DNA from: Dimargaris cristalligena
Taxonomy: Eukaryota; Kickxellomycota; Dimargaritomycetes; Dimargaritales; Dimargaritaceae
DNA: 64,000 bases
Direction of reading: 5' to 3'
Assembly: GCA_027576995.1 (NCBI GenBank)
Contig: JANBQC010000043.1
Coordinates: 1 to 64,000 of the forward strand
Both the position numbers and the translations under genes were made by a program. Positions within the stretch are counted from its first letter, which is position 1; each line of letters begins with the position of its first letter. Below, piece after piece: positions 21,621 to 33,086 of this stretch. The notes under the pieces are model-generated. The model had not been told where the DNA came from and ran no database searches. It worked only from the letters and a program-made list of their open reading frames with translations.

Positions 21621-24600
21621 ATGTCCCCTGCTTATCCCTCCGCATCCACAGAACCCATCGTCGGGTCCGGTCCGAACCCCGACGCGAATTCGCCCACCCA
21701 TTATGTGTATACTCGAACCATTCTACCCAGTCCGCTTATTTTGAAATCCCTCGTAGGTCACTTTAGCGGTGGAAAACAGCCCGAGCTGCTCGTGAGCAAT
21801 GTAAGAACTGCACCCTACCTGGTTGCCAATGAGTTGGCCTGGCTTCGTAGGGGTGGCTACCGACTGGGCTAAATTATTCAGAGTTTGATGGCCTAGTCGT
21901 TGGAAGTGGGGCTGGGCCTTATTACTGCGTGATCCCTGTGTGGGCCGCCCACTTTTACCAGCCGTTTCAGCAGCTCCGGTCTGAATCAAGGACTCTCTAG
22001 ACGCGGCAGACAGTTGGCATGGCCGTATTATCTGTATTATTATTATAATCCCAATCTAAATACATAAGTAGCGCCCGTTCCACTAACTATGGTCTTTATA
22101 TAATGTGTCTATTTCATTTTAACCTTGGACCTCGGCGGGTTCGTTAACCGCACTCCTTCCTTATGGCGGGCCTAGGAAGCATCATTGACTTTATACTCTA
22201 TTGCATTTGATAATACCCTATCGAGCTGGCGACAGTTTAGCCCGGCCGGCCTTATCACCGACATCGACACCCTGCCCCACATTATCCCGCAGGCCTTTCC
22301 CCGATCACTGAATAGTGCGCGGGATCTCTTATTATGCCTAACCGATCAGGGGACCCTTTCCATTGTCGGAATCGATACCACCCCTGGCCCCTCCGGTGGA
22401 CTAGGCCCCACCCCGCCGTGTCGATTCCAAGTCCTCCAAGAATTAGTCGTGTCTCCGCTGGGTCTCAACCCATTCAACCGCAACCACCGGCTCTGCGTGG
22501 ACCCCCTTTCCCGTGCCTTCGCCGTCACGGCCCTTAAAAATTCCTTCCAAATATTTTTGGTCAACAACGCCTATTACAATCGCCACTTTATAGCCACCGA
22601 CGGGGTAGATTCGAAACCCATGGGTCCGTCGGACGAGCTGTCTCCGGATTTAACCCAAACCCCAGTGAATGTCCCCACCTCTGCGGCCCAGCAAAGCTCG
22701 CCACCCCTTCGGGTCGATTTGATCCAGGAAAGTCGGATATTTTCGGTACCAGGCACCATCCTTCATTTGGCGTTCCTCCACCCGCGCAGTCACGAAAAGG
22801 ACCGCGTGCTCTTGGCGATGGTTTTGGTACTGGACCACCCCGTATCGGCCGTCAGTATTTACATTTACGAGTTCTGGCTCCGGCCCCCTCTGCCCACCCC
22901 TGATCAGCCCCGGTCTACCCCTTCCACCATTCTCAAAGATACCCGCCATTACGCTCGGCTACCTTTCCCCCGGGGGGCATCCTTCCCCCGTCATTTGATC
23001 CCCCTGGCCGCTTATCCTGAATCATTCCTACTCGTAAATAAGCACGAGCTACTTTGGATTGACGCGGAAGATGCGGCGTCCGGTCATGTTCACCATGTAA
23101 CGCATCAATTGCCCCTCCACCCCTGCCATCACTCACCCCTAGGGATCACCACCTTTGCCACCACCCCGCCCCGTGCGTCCGACTCGGCGACGACCTGTTA
23201 TTTGGGTACTGCGGATCAGTGCCTCATTCGCGTCACCCTGGGTCTCCACCGTCAGGTCAAAATTCGGATATTTTCCTTCGACAGCCCCGGCTGTCTTAGC
23301 CTGGCCGTACTTTCCAGCGACCGCTGGGCCGGCGATTCCCTACTGGTGGCTGGGGATATGGGCGATCACCGCATCCTCCTGGTAGCCCCGCCGTTCGAAT
23401 CAGGGTCCCATACCGGAGTGGTCATCAAACAGAACCTGCCCAACAGCGCGCCTATTCATAGCTTAGTTGTGGCACCCGGAGCGCCCGGCCGGCCCAAGAC
23501 CATTTGGCTCGCCGGGGGCCAGTGGCCCACTGCTTCAATTACCCGTATTCGCCATCAAACCCCCGTGACCATTCCTTATGAGTCGGACCCCGCGTTCCCC
23601 CATGCCCAAGGCCTATGGGTCTTATCCCATGAATCCAAGCGGTATATCGTCCTTAGCTATACGGATAACACCCGGGTGCTAAGTTGGCGGGGGGATGCCT
23701 TATTCGATGCCGAGTTAGGTGACACATTCGCCCATTCAACTTCTACTGTGTATTGCGGCACGCTTCCTACTCACTCCACGCAAGTCCAAGTTGTCCCCAC
23801 GATGGTTAGTTGGTGGTTGCACCACTTGGACGGGGATACTGCACAGCCGATAAAGTGGACTGCCCCGTCCCGTATAACCCAAGCCACCATTGCCCATGAC
23901 CACGTTATTGTCATTAGCACCTCCGCATCGGCCGGCCCTCTCGGGTGGCAACTCCTGTCGCTTCGTTTATCATCCGATCTCAGCCCGAAAATCCTAGAAT
24001 ATATCTGCCCCACCCGTTTCCCAACGGAAGCCAGTTCCCTGTTGGCTTACCACCATGAAGCCGTCGGCCGCCTCGAGTGCTTCGTAGGAGTATACCCGGC
24101 ATCGCTGACCCGGCTGAGCTGGTCGGGGAAGGACTGGATTCACGTGGGTACTTATACCCCCGATCCCCGGGCGGATTTGGACCTGCGAACGATTCACTCG
24201 ATGGCCTGGCTCGACCGATCCCCCGAAACTATTTACCTTCTCTTGGGTCTACGGAGTGGGGATTGTGTGGGCTATCCCGTCTTTAAACCCACTGTGAACC
24301 GGGATTTGGATGTCCAATGGGACCAGCCGCGTCTCTTCCGACTGGGCCATTTACCGGTGCGACTATTCGGTTTCGAAGCACAGCCCCAAAGGGCCATTGT
24401 GGCCCAGTCCGAGCAATTATGGGAAATTACGGACAGTCCCCAGGGACCTTTGCCCATTCCGATGGCTTATACGCCGGCTAAGCGACTGGCCGCTTTGGTA
24501 CCTTTGGGCAACTCCGACGGAACCCAAGGAAATTATATCGCCCTGGCAGACGATCGATTGGTCCAACTATCCACTCGGCCGGGAACCCGGCAATGTATCA

Positions 24601-26342
24601 AAAGGTGGCCGTCAACCATTTCACCTAAACACATTCACTTCGACCCGCTGACCAATACCCTTATTGTAACCGGGCATAACCCGACCCTAGAACTGGACCA
24701 GCTGCTAGTCGTGGATCCTGAGACGGGCCGCACCTTAGCGCACCAATCCCTGCTACCCCGCGAACAGGTGTTCTGTTTCTGTGCCTGGACCATCCAGGAT
24801 AAAAGGCAATACCGCTACTTCTGTATTGGAACTAGCCTACCTGATGGTGGGGGTCCGTCCGAAGACCGCGGGAATGGCAGCACTACTAGTGGCGGGGGTG
24901 GTACCGGACTGGGCACGAAGGGGCGGGTGGTGATGTATAATGTGAAACGAACTCCCCCTGCCCAACCCACCCCCGTGGATCTGAAATTTGTCTGGGATTT
25001 AGAACGGGAAGGCACCATTACCCGGATGGCCCCTTTTGGGTTAAACGGCCTTATTGTGGCATCAACATCCCAAGTGTCGCTGTTCGAGTTGAATCCCGAT
25101 CAAAAAAAGCTCAAAGAACTGACCCGGTTCCCCTTGGATTCCCCCGTGCGGGCCCTTGATACCCGGGGCCATTTGCTCGTCCTGGCCCCAATTGCGGGGC
25201 CGTTGCAACTTTGGCGGTACGACCCCGTCCAGGCCCAGTTTAATTTGGAACAGTCCACCAGTTCGGCCCTTCATGTCTGTCGTACGTTGCTTTTGGCCCC
25301 CTCCGTGGTCTTGGCCGCCGGCCAATTCGGGGGTCTTCTCGGTTTGGCCCGACCCCTCGCCAACGAGTCGGATACAGGCTCTTCGGGATGGCTATCTTCC
25401 ACACCGTCGGACCAGGCCGCGATACATGGTCCCGAGTTGGCCCTGCGACCGGATTTTTGGATGAGTACGTACGATACGTTCCGCCAATTGGCAACGAGCA
25501 CTCAGAATCACTTACCGTGGGCATTACATTCCCCAGGGAGTTGGGGTGATCGGCGTGACCGGATCCCGCGGGTATTCCGGGACTACCAGGTCGAATCGAC
25601 CCTCTATCGGCTGGAAGGCCAGCAAACCGAACCATCGGCGTTCCCAACTAGCCGATCATTACAAACTATGAACCTAGATTTGCATGGTGATGCGGACATT
25701 GCTACAAATATGAAAATGGATTCCGGTTGGGCGGTATCCAGTTATCGGCCGGGAGTGACCAGTGAAATCTGGGATAGCGAAACCCCTACTCCGACCGTGG
25801 TCTACGGCGGATCGCTGACCGGTACCGTATTTGGTCTGCTCCCCATCCGGGCCTCCCTATTCCGCATTCTCGCCGCCATTCAACAGCAAATGGGACAGAT
25901 CTACCGGAGTGGCTACAGTGGGATTAATAACGGATTTTTGGCATCATTCCCCAGTCTCCGATTGGCGGAAGGGGAGCCCCGAAGAGGTCATGCCCAAACA
26001 ATCGCTGGTACAACCCCTTGGGGTGATACCACCCCTGGTGTTATCAATGGTGATTTGGTTCATTTATGGTTTAATCAGCTATCAGAAGTGGATCGGCAAA
26101 TCATTATCCAAAATTGTCCAGAATTAATGCAACTGGCCCGGGCTTTCATGCGACACCTCCAATTGCAGGGGCAAGCAAATCCTGGCCATTTGGGACTGGC
26201 GGTAGCTCGGGATAATTGGCATACTAGTACTCAGTCCAGCAGCAACTTGGCCAATGAATCCGAGCCGGACTTAAGCCGTTTTACAGATATACTGGCCGCG
26301 ATTGTAACGGAACTCGACTTGGCCATTGGGTTTACGGAATAA
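21621..26342 (+). CDS. DDB1/RSE1/CPSF160-family beta-propeller protein, two exons
   Basis: Exon 1 (21621-21800, 60 codons) and exon 2 (22176-26342) join in phase 0 to give 1448 aa. The join reads ELLVSN-EASLTLYSIAFDN, matching the family entry strand of DDB1 and SF3b3 (loop SGxKQ-xELxVS, then a strand ending in Leu-x-x-Tyr). An MMS1_N-type propeller region follows, for example VDPLSRAFAVTALKNSFQIF. The C-terminus ends like a CPSF_A domain: YGGSLTGTVFGLLP near residue 1260, then TTPGVINGDLVHLWFNQLS, equivalent to the GFIDGDLIE region of DDB1. The family serves in ubiquitin ligases, splicing and 3'-end processing; this member is too diverged to assign and may be the fungal MMS1_N/thermotolerance type. 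Exon 2 alone has only a TTG start and an in-frame TAG just upstream, so the 5' exon is required. Confidence 0.85.
21801..22175 (+). other. intron of the DDB1-family gene
   Basis: GTAAGA donor, CTAG acceptor, phase 0, 375 bp. A TTAAC branch-like motif lies about 27 bp before the acceptor. The splice joins two segments that together match the family's first beta strands. Confidence 0.8.
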
Positions 26343-26873
26343 TGGTCTAAGAGAAATTTAATCCATCAATATAAAATTTTGAATTAGATTTAGACCAGAA
26401 AATAGGGAGTGCCTTGCTGTTTATCCAATGAGCCCCGCCCTATTGAACAAATACTTCATTTTATACTTGAAATTATCCTCACTCATGCTAAGTTCTAAAT
26501 AAGCCGATAGTGGGTTCCTGTATAATTCTAAAGATGGGATATGCCTTATCTGCAATTAGATTTTTAATAAATACCTCTTTCAGTATATGGCTCTTACATT
26601 TGATAAGTGTTACACCAGCTCATGAAAAACAGTGCCTTCTGGTGTTTTCATAGGGTCTGGGCAAAGGTCGCATGGTGTAAAGTATTATCCACCCATTATA
26701 TATTGTCTGAAGCTGCTGATAGCTGTGCCATTTTTCCGTAGCCAACTCCAACAAATTGATTAGAGCCCCTTAACACCCCCCCCTCCAATTGCATCAATGG
26801 CCATGGGCCCTGTTCTGTATTGCTATATTCAATCTCAAAATAAAATATTAAAATAAAAGTGTGAATATATATG

Positions 26874-27433
26874 TGTTGGCGTCAGGATCATCTAATCCAC
26901 CGCTAGGATTCAGATTATGGACTGGCGTACCTTGCTCGACTGCAGAACGCTGGGGCGTGGATGGCGGTATACCCGGGCTGGACGAAGGTGGGACGCTAGG
27001 TCCAGAGGAACGAATGGGGAGGCGCGACATTGAAGAGAGAGTGTTAAGTGTTGATGTATTTTGAGGGAAGAAATTTAGTAATTATTAGTATTTTATTTTA
27101 TTTTTATAGTAATCGTGAAGAGAATAGGAATTATGAACAAAGTATTGTTTTCCTGTTGCAGGAAGAGGGCTCCCTGAACTGAGATCATAAATCAGCCATT
27201 ATAAATAATACAGAATGTCATTAACAGGTTTGAATACCATCATTATCATCATAACACATGGCCATTAATATGAGTATGAAATAACAAATCGGGAGTTGAC
27301 TTCCCAAAAGGCATGGAATATTTCTCATGAAATTTGTCATATCAGTTAAAATCGTCAAATCAGCATAAGAATCGGCAGATAAGTTGATAGCCGGATGGTA
27401 AAGGCTGTTGGCCAACATTCTCACGGCACTACA
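26874..27433. mobile_element. solo-LTR-like insertion inside repeat copy A
   Basis: 560 bp beginning TGTTGGCGTCAGG and ending CACTACA interrupt copy A exactly where copy B reads uninterrupted (GTGAATATATATACTGAC). Flanking ATAT on both sides is consistent with a 4-5 bp target duplication. TGTTGG...ACA ends and this length fit a solo LTR of a Ty1/copia-like element; the sequence is unrelated to the two other LTR families here. Confidence 0.65.
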
Positions 27434-28585
27434 TATACTGACCTCCAGTAAACTAGGTGTATGCTTGATACCCAGTCAATATAAAAGTCGAAATATAGAT
27501 GTAATGAACTGAATTTTATTAGCAAAATAGAAAATCACAATGTTTTGGGTTAGTTAAGAAGAATTTGAGTTGTTTACAATCACCCATGGATTGTGATTTC
27601 AGTCAACATTGAGGTGAAGAGAGATGTTTGAAGTGGATAGGGAAAATGAGATCACTGGTGGTTCCAAACTCTTGTTAAATTTGGCCAGAGCCAGGTGCTG
27701 CCATCTATTCAAGAGACAAAATTACTAATGAATAAAACCAAGCCCATTTCTGCAGCCATGAATCAATTGACAAACCAGCCACCAAGCCTTTGTCTGTTGC
27801 TTGGATGACTGGTGTAAAATTGACAATTAGTCTTTGGTTTCCAATACTACATAATATTTATTGGTACAGGCCAGAAAAATAAGGGGCATTCCACTAGATG
27901 GAACCACATCTGTATAAAATGATGGAAGTTCCTCATCAGTAAAAGCTATCAGTCAAAATACATGCAATAGTAATAATATACTATATATATTCTGATTAAT
28001 AGAAACCCTCTTTCCCAGGTAATTCTTGGTATATTACTCTGGGTCAGATGGGGGAGGCAGGGGGCTGATCTTGTAAAGTCTGGGAAATCCCTCCAAGATC
28101 TTTTTTGGGGCTTTTGAATTTTGCCATGGTGGGGGGGGGGTATTTGAATTTGGTATCTCCAATACTGCAGAGGGTGGCCCCTAGTTGCCTATGGGGCCAC
28201 AAGGAATAATATATAAGAAAACTGACTTTAATAATGACATGGTATTAAAGTTAGTGAGTTGATGAAAAAAATATTGAAAACATGGGGAGAAAACCAATGC
28301 CTTTTATATAAGAGTTTATAATAAAAAAACTACTAGTGGTGCACTATTCAAAATGGTAACTTTGCAGACCTAAGTGAGCTAGGGTGGCTTTACTTGAAAA
28401 AGAAATCATGGGAGAATAATAGGTGGATATATGATGAATATCCTGAACAAAACTGAAGGTGCCTTTCATTTTGATCATGTTCTTTGTTAACTATTGGTAT
28501 TGAAATTGAGAAGCTTTCAAAAATGAGGTTCATTACTGGTACACCCCCCAAGTTTTTCAAAGGCTGTGGCCTGTCCTTGTTGGGA

Positions 28586-28636
28586 GACTATGTGTGCTTT
28601 ACATGCCTTGTCCATAAATTAGTAAAGCACATAGTC
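28586..28636 (+). repeat. hairpin-forming inverted repeat in copy A
   Basis: The arm GACTATGTGTGCTTTAC pairs with GTAAAGCACATAGTC, with one TG bulge and a 19-nt loop. The same hairpin is present in copy B (about 53941-53992) and decayed in copy C. Confidence 0.7.
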
Positions 28637-29025
28637 TTGGTAATTCCGGCCATGCCCATGACAGTGTTGAACACCATTTGGAATCCTCGCCAAGAATCGT
28701 TCACATTGAATTTATAACCAGAAGGCTTTACACACCTTTTACACAGCAATCTACCAGGCGAATTGAGACAAATACCGCTGTTTCGGTTCATGAAACTATT
28801 GATGGCTATAAATTATTTTATTTACTACATTCATGATTATACAACTACTCTTGCCAGTCTATCGACCCCATGACCATATGACTGTACAATACTGGTACTT
28901 CACCTTGGAACTATTACTATGGTGATGTATTATTTGGATATTCGCCCACTTGGTCTTTTTATTATTCTAACTTTCTTATTCATTGTTTCAAGTGCCAAAT
29001 TTATTACTTACAATTACCTGTCCAC

Positions 29026-30398
29026 CAACATCTATTGTTTTTTAGCTAGATGGACTCTTACCCTATCCCATGAATTGCCTTGTTTAATGCTAACCAATTT
29101 CGAGTGTCTAAACTGCATAACACAGACATGGACATAGCTGACTCAATCTAGCTTGTAAACCACGTTAGACGTGATTTCAGAAGTAAGTAACAGGTATCAA
29201 TTGTCTTATAAGTGGTGGAAATATCTTTAAGGCACCCGTATTATGTTTTGACTGGTTGCCGACACAGGAAGGGGGGTGGTACCATTGTTTTTACTTCATA
29301 TGGAGTAGTAGGTTTCTAGCATGCTAATGAAACCAAATTAAATGTAATCATATTTAATTGTATACTCTAAATAAATGTAAATATGCCTCAACGTGGACTA
29401 TACTATCGCCTGCGACTATTCGATTGCAGTAGTTCATCAACTTACATCAAATGTCTTAATACCTTTAGTGTGGACGACTATTACATATTTATGCCAATTA
29501 CCGCACGCTAAAAACAAGAATTGGCTTATTTTTGTAAACCGAGATACCTTTCTTTGAATTATATAATGGCCCATATATGGCCTTCCAAGTATATTGTTTG
29601 GAATGGTACAGCAGCTGGGCATCATAAAAGGATTAGCAGCTCCTTTACTGTAGGTTTGGGCAGTGTTTCCAAATTTATTAAGTGCACATGGATCTCATCA
29701 AAGCCCCTTGGCCATTGGTTATTTTATACTTGGTTATACGATTTTGTGTTTAATCAACTGTAGCATTAGTAGACATTGTACGATAAGTGCGAGATTACCT
29801 GAATGCCAAGTTCAAACTATGCGTGGTAGATGATGTTACCCAAAATTGCCGATAACAGTTCCAATGGGTTTGTTTCAGATGTACGTAGTAAATGAGAGAG
29901 TGTATATATCCTACTAAATAGTAGGCTGTCGTTTCGCGTATAATCGGGGTTGGTACTATGTGCAAAAACGTATTTATCTAGAACAATGATCTGGATGATA
30001 GTGATTCTTTCTACAGTCGAACATTATCGACATGGAACGAATTTTCCTATTTTATCCTTGGAGGGAAGGATTTCAACTGTAGGTTACTAAGTTTATATAC
30101 GGAACCACCACCGGTGCAAAGGCTATAATAATCCATACGGTAAATTCATACTAATCAATTACAAATTCCAGCAATCCCAGGGACTCACAATTCCAACAAG
30201 TCAGTTTTTCTAATTGCCAAAGATTTTATATAAATACATATAACCGCATTTAAGATTTGAAAATAAAAATAGAAATAAAAAGCGATAAAATTACATTCTC
30301 GTATACCGGGGTTGCAAATTCAATTAGTGTAAAAATTCCAAACATAGGCCAAAGTTCGCCGTCTATTATATAGGGCAGGTCGCATAGAATCCAATTGG
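29026..30398. other. intergenic region
   Basis: AT-rich sequence between repeat copy A and the 3' end of the fasciclin gene. Short frames such as 29521-29763 lack support. Nothing else was recognised. Confidence 0.4.
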
Positions 30399-33086
30399 TC
30401 AATGCACCGGTTCTACGGTTTCCGCCGGCTCCAGGGGTTCGTAGCCCTGATGAATAGCCTGGTGGTGCCGGTACCATCGATTCAGAGGCCAAACCACTGC
30501 CACGATGATACCTGCGGTCATGAGGCCCATCAGGAGGAGCCACAACACCTGCTGAAGCAACAAGCGGGTATTCGATGCGAACCACGTCTCAATGGGCACC
30601 AGCACGTTATCAATTTGGTAAACGGCGCCGTTGCTGGCCACTCCGCGGTGGACGACTGTAGCGAAATGCCGGTCGAACAGGTAGGCCCCGTAAATCTGGA
30701 CCGAAAATCGGTCTTTATCGTACTCGTGGGCTACGAGTCGCGTGTCACCCAGTTGGGTACGGTAGGTAGCCCGGTCGGCGAGTTGGGTGACCCGCCGATG
30801 GGGAATGATATGCAAATGGACTAGTCGCCGAATATCCGCGAGATCGTCCGAGGTCCAAATGCGATCCACGGTGAGTTGGGCCGGGTCGCTGAGATGGTCC
30901 ACGTTGCGCTGGGCCCGCAGTAGGGTGGTTAGGTTCAGGCGGGCAAAGGCGCGGTCGGAGGGTACGAATAGGGTGTAGCCCCCCGGGGCGGCGGGGTCGG
31001 CGGGTTCGTGCAAAATGTGAGTCATATTAAGCCGTTTGAGCCAAGTGTGGAATACGGTAGCGCCTGCGCCGCGGACCAGGGAGAACAACGTCAGCTCGAC
31101 GGATTTGGGGATTACTATGTTATCGACGTATTGGATCACTCCGTTGCGCACCAGCACATCGCTTTGCACCACTTTGGGGAGAGGGGCGGGGGCGGAGGGC
31201 TTGCCGTCGCCCGGGAACAGGGTGGGGAGCGTTGACTGGGAGGGAGTCCCCCCCAGGAGGGTGTCCGATGCATTGCACCCGTCGACCCGGACCTGGATAT
31301 CCGAACCGACGGGGGCCAAAGCCACGTAGGTATCAGCCAAAGTGTGCAAGCACACCAGTTCGGTCTCATTGCGGAGTCGGTAGGCATACACGGCCTGCTG
31401 GATCACCAGGGAGCGCATGAACGTGCGCAGGTCATCCTGGGCCTCGGCCAATAGCAGGTAGCTCAGGGCCAGGTCCAGGTTTTGGAAGGCCTGGTTGGAG
31501 GGCACCAGGTACGTCACGTCTTTGGCGTTGCGGATGGGGTACTGCAGCTGACTGCTGTACAAGACACTCAGGAAATTAGAGTAGCTCAGGTCACGGACTA
31601 CGGTTTGCAGCAAGTCGGTGGGTGGCGTGAGGGGCGAGTTCAATAAGTAGATGGTGACCTGGTTAAAGGTTACGGGCTGCCCACCGGCGGTGACATGGTT
31701 GAAGGAAATGTAGGTGGACGGGGCCCCGCCTTGGTCGGATTGCTTGTCTTTGGTGGCGTAGACCAGCTGGGCCCGGCCGGCCATTTCGTCGGGTTCCAAG
31801 CACGACGCGAGGAACTCGCCATTGGGGAGAGTGTCCAAGGGGTACTGGGCCGACAGTAGATGGTAGAGCAGAAACTCCCGGAGTTGCCAAGTACCGGGGG
31901 CCGGGAGACCGTCCATGTAGGTGTCAAAGGCTTCGTTGGTGGGGGCCAGGACGGTCAGGGGCGAGTCGCCTTGCGGCACGGTGAGGTAGTCGCTCAAGCC
32001 ATTATCCCGCATTAAATTGACGAAGCGGGTGGCGTTAAGACCGACCAGGTACTTTTCGGTGGTAAAGACGAGTGATTCCGGGGGGATGGGACCCGGCAGG
32101 GTATGGATGACCCCGTTATTGGCCAATTGATCCTGGGTCAGCACCAGCGTATCATTGACCAGCAGCATCTGGCTCTTCGGGTCTAAGCTAAGCGCGAGTT
32201 GGTTGCCGGTTAGGGTCGAAACGATCCGGGGATTATCCACCAGATCCTGGTGGTAAATGACCTCGGGCACGACATGGGCCTGCATCAGCTGAACCAAGTC
32301 GGCTTGGCCATAGGGATGAACTAAGTACCGCCTTTCGATCGCCGTCAGGGAGTCGCTCAGGGTCGAACCCGGGGGCGCAAATACGGTAAAGCCGGTCTTT
32401 TCGTCCAGGGCGCTTTTGACGGGGGGAGTACGCGACAGCCAGAGTCGGAAGTCACTTAAATCACGGCGGCGGTCCAATTCACCCAGCAGCCGGTCCGGAA
32501 GCTCTAGAATACGGTCAATCATGTGGACAATTCCGTTACCCGCCACCCGATCGTCACCGACGATCCGGGCGCGGTTGACCAACAGCGAAGGGCCTTCCTC
32601 CTCCTCCTCCTCCTCCTCCTCCTCCTGCTCCTCGCTTCCCGTATTACCATTCTTCCCCGCTGTCACGAGGGTGGTTGACTGGTCCGTAATTTGTAGACGT
32701 TGACCGCCCCGACCGCCTAGTCCCTGGTCAGGAATAAAGTGGGTTTCCAGAAGCACCCCCGGCTGGAGCTGCTCCCGCGTCCAGCGTTGGTCCCTTACCA
32801 AATGGTACCAGAGCTGGTCGGAGGTAATGGGTGGGGCCTGGGCCGCCGGCGACCACTTATAGTAGCGGCGGAAGGCTTCGTTATTGGGGGCGAAGAAGGT
32901 AGTGTTGGGGAGCTGGTTTAGGGGGATAATCAGCCGGAGGCGCTGTAGGTGGCGGATGAGTTCACTGAATTCGGAGTCCTGGGAGAGTATATCGATGATA
33001 GTGGAGCGGCCTTGGGCTAGTGCCAACCAGAGGATACCGAAAAGGCACGCCTGGACGAGCCAGGCGACACGCCGGAGGGGGGCCAT
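30399..33086 (-). CDS. multi-fasciclin (FAS1) type I membrane protein, 895 aa
   Basis: Residues 1-27 form a signal peptide. Five FAS1-like units follow at roughly 29-205, 210-345, 348-505, 506-690 and 690-840. They are recognisable by recurring Phe-x-Ala/Val-Pro-x-x-x-Ala-Phe strands (TTFFAPNNEAF, TVFAPPGSTL, TVLAPTNEAF, YLVPSNQAF, TLFVPSDRAF) and the paired NGVIH / NGAVYQIDNVLVP ends. A Glu-rich run of about 12 residues interrupts the first unit. One membrane helix (about 842-868) precedes a short basic cytosolic tail with GYEPLEP, a possible YxxL sorting signal. FAS1 proteins are cell-surface or vacuolar adhesion-type proteins; fungal members with this topology often reside in the vacuole. 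The start ATG is the first in frame. No intron needed. Confidence 0.9.
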   Translation of the reverse strand: MAPLRRVAWLVQACLFGILWLALAQGRSTIIDILSQDSEFSELIRHLQRLRLIIPLNQLPNTTFFAPNNEAFRRYYKWSPAAQAPPITSDQLWYHLVRDQRWTREQLQPGVLLETHFIPDQGLGGRGGQRLQITDQSTTLVTAGKNGNTGSEEQEEEEEEEEEEGPSLLVNRARIVGDDRVAGNGIVHMIDRILELPDRLLGELDRRRDLSDFRLWLSRTPPVKSALDEKTGFTVFAPPGSTLSDSLTAIERRYLVHPYGQADLVQLMQAHVVPEVIYHQDLVDNPRIVSTLTGNQLALSLDPKSQMLLVNDTLVLTQDQLANNGVIHTLPGPIPPESLVFTTEKYLVGLNATRFVNLMRDNGLSDYLTVPQGDSPLTVLAPTNEAFDTYMDGLPAPGTWQLREFLLYHLLSAQYPLDTLPNGEFLASCLEPDEMAGRAQLVYATKDKQSDQGGAPSTYISFNHVTAGGQPVTFNQVTIYLLNSPLTPPTDLLQTVVRDLSYSNFLSVLYSSQLQYPIRNAKDVTYLVPSNQAFQNLDLALSYLLLAEAQDDLRTFMRSLVIQQAVYAYRLRNETELVCLHTLADTYVALAPVGSDIQVRVDGCNASDTLLGGTPSQSTLPTLFPGDGKPSAPAPLPKVVQSDVLVRNGVIQYVDNIVIPKSVELTLFSLVRGAGATVFHTWLKRLNMTHILHEPADPAAPGGYTLFVPSDRAFARLNLTTLLRAQRNVDHLSDPAQLTVDRIWTSDDLADIRRLVHLHIIPHRRVTQLADRATYRTQLGDTRLVAHEYDKDRFSVQIYGAYLFDRHFATVVHRGVASNGAVYQIDNVLVPIETWFASNTRLLLQQVLWLLLMGLMTAGIIVAVVWPLNRWYRHHQAIHQGYEPLEPAETVEPVH

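Larger units (their letters stand above)
26348..29025 (+). repeat. dispersed repeat, copy A (2.7 kb)
   Basis: This segment aligns over nearly its whole length with the reverse complement of 53512-55678 (copy B). Shared stretches include the start TAAGAGAAAT-TAATCCATCAATATAAAA, ATTTGATAAGTGTTA, the block at 28484-28717 and GGTGATGTATTATTT. Copy A has an extra 560 bp at 26874-27433 and lacks about 42 bp present in copy B near 28935. No terminal inverted repeats, polymerase or transposase frame are recognisable, so the class is unknown. It starts six bases after the stop codon of the preceding gene. Confidence 0.85.

Noticed and set aside
28484..28717. 77-codon frame conserved between repeat copies A and B
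   Set aside because: Starts with TTG, has no family resemblance, and overlaps a hairpin; similarity is explained by the repeat as a whole.
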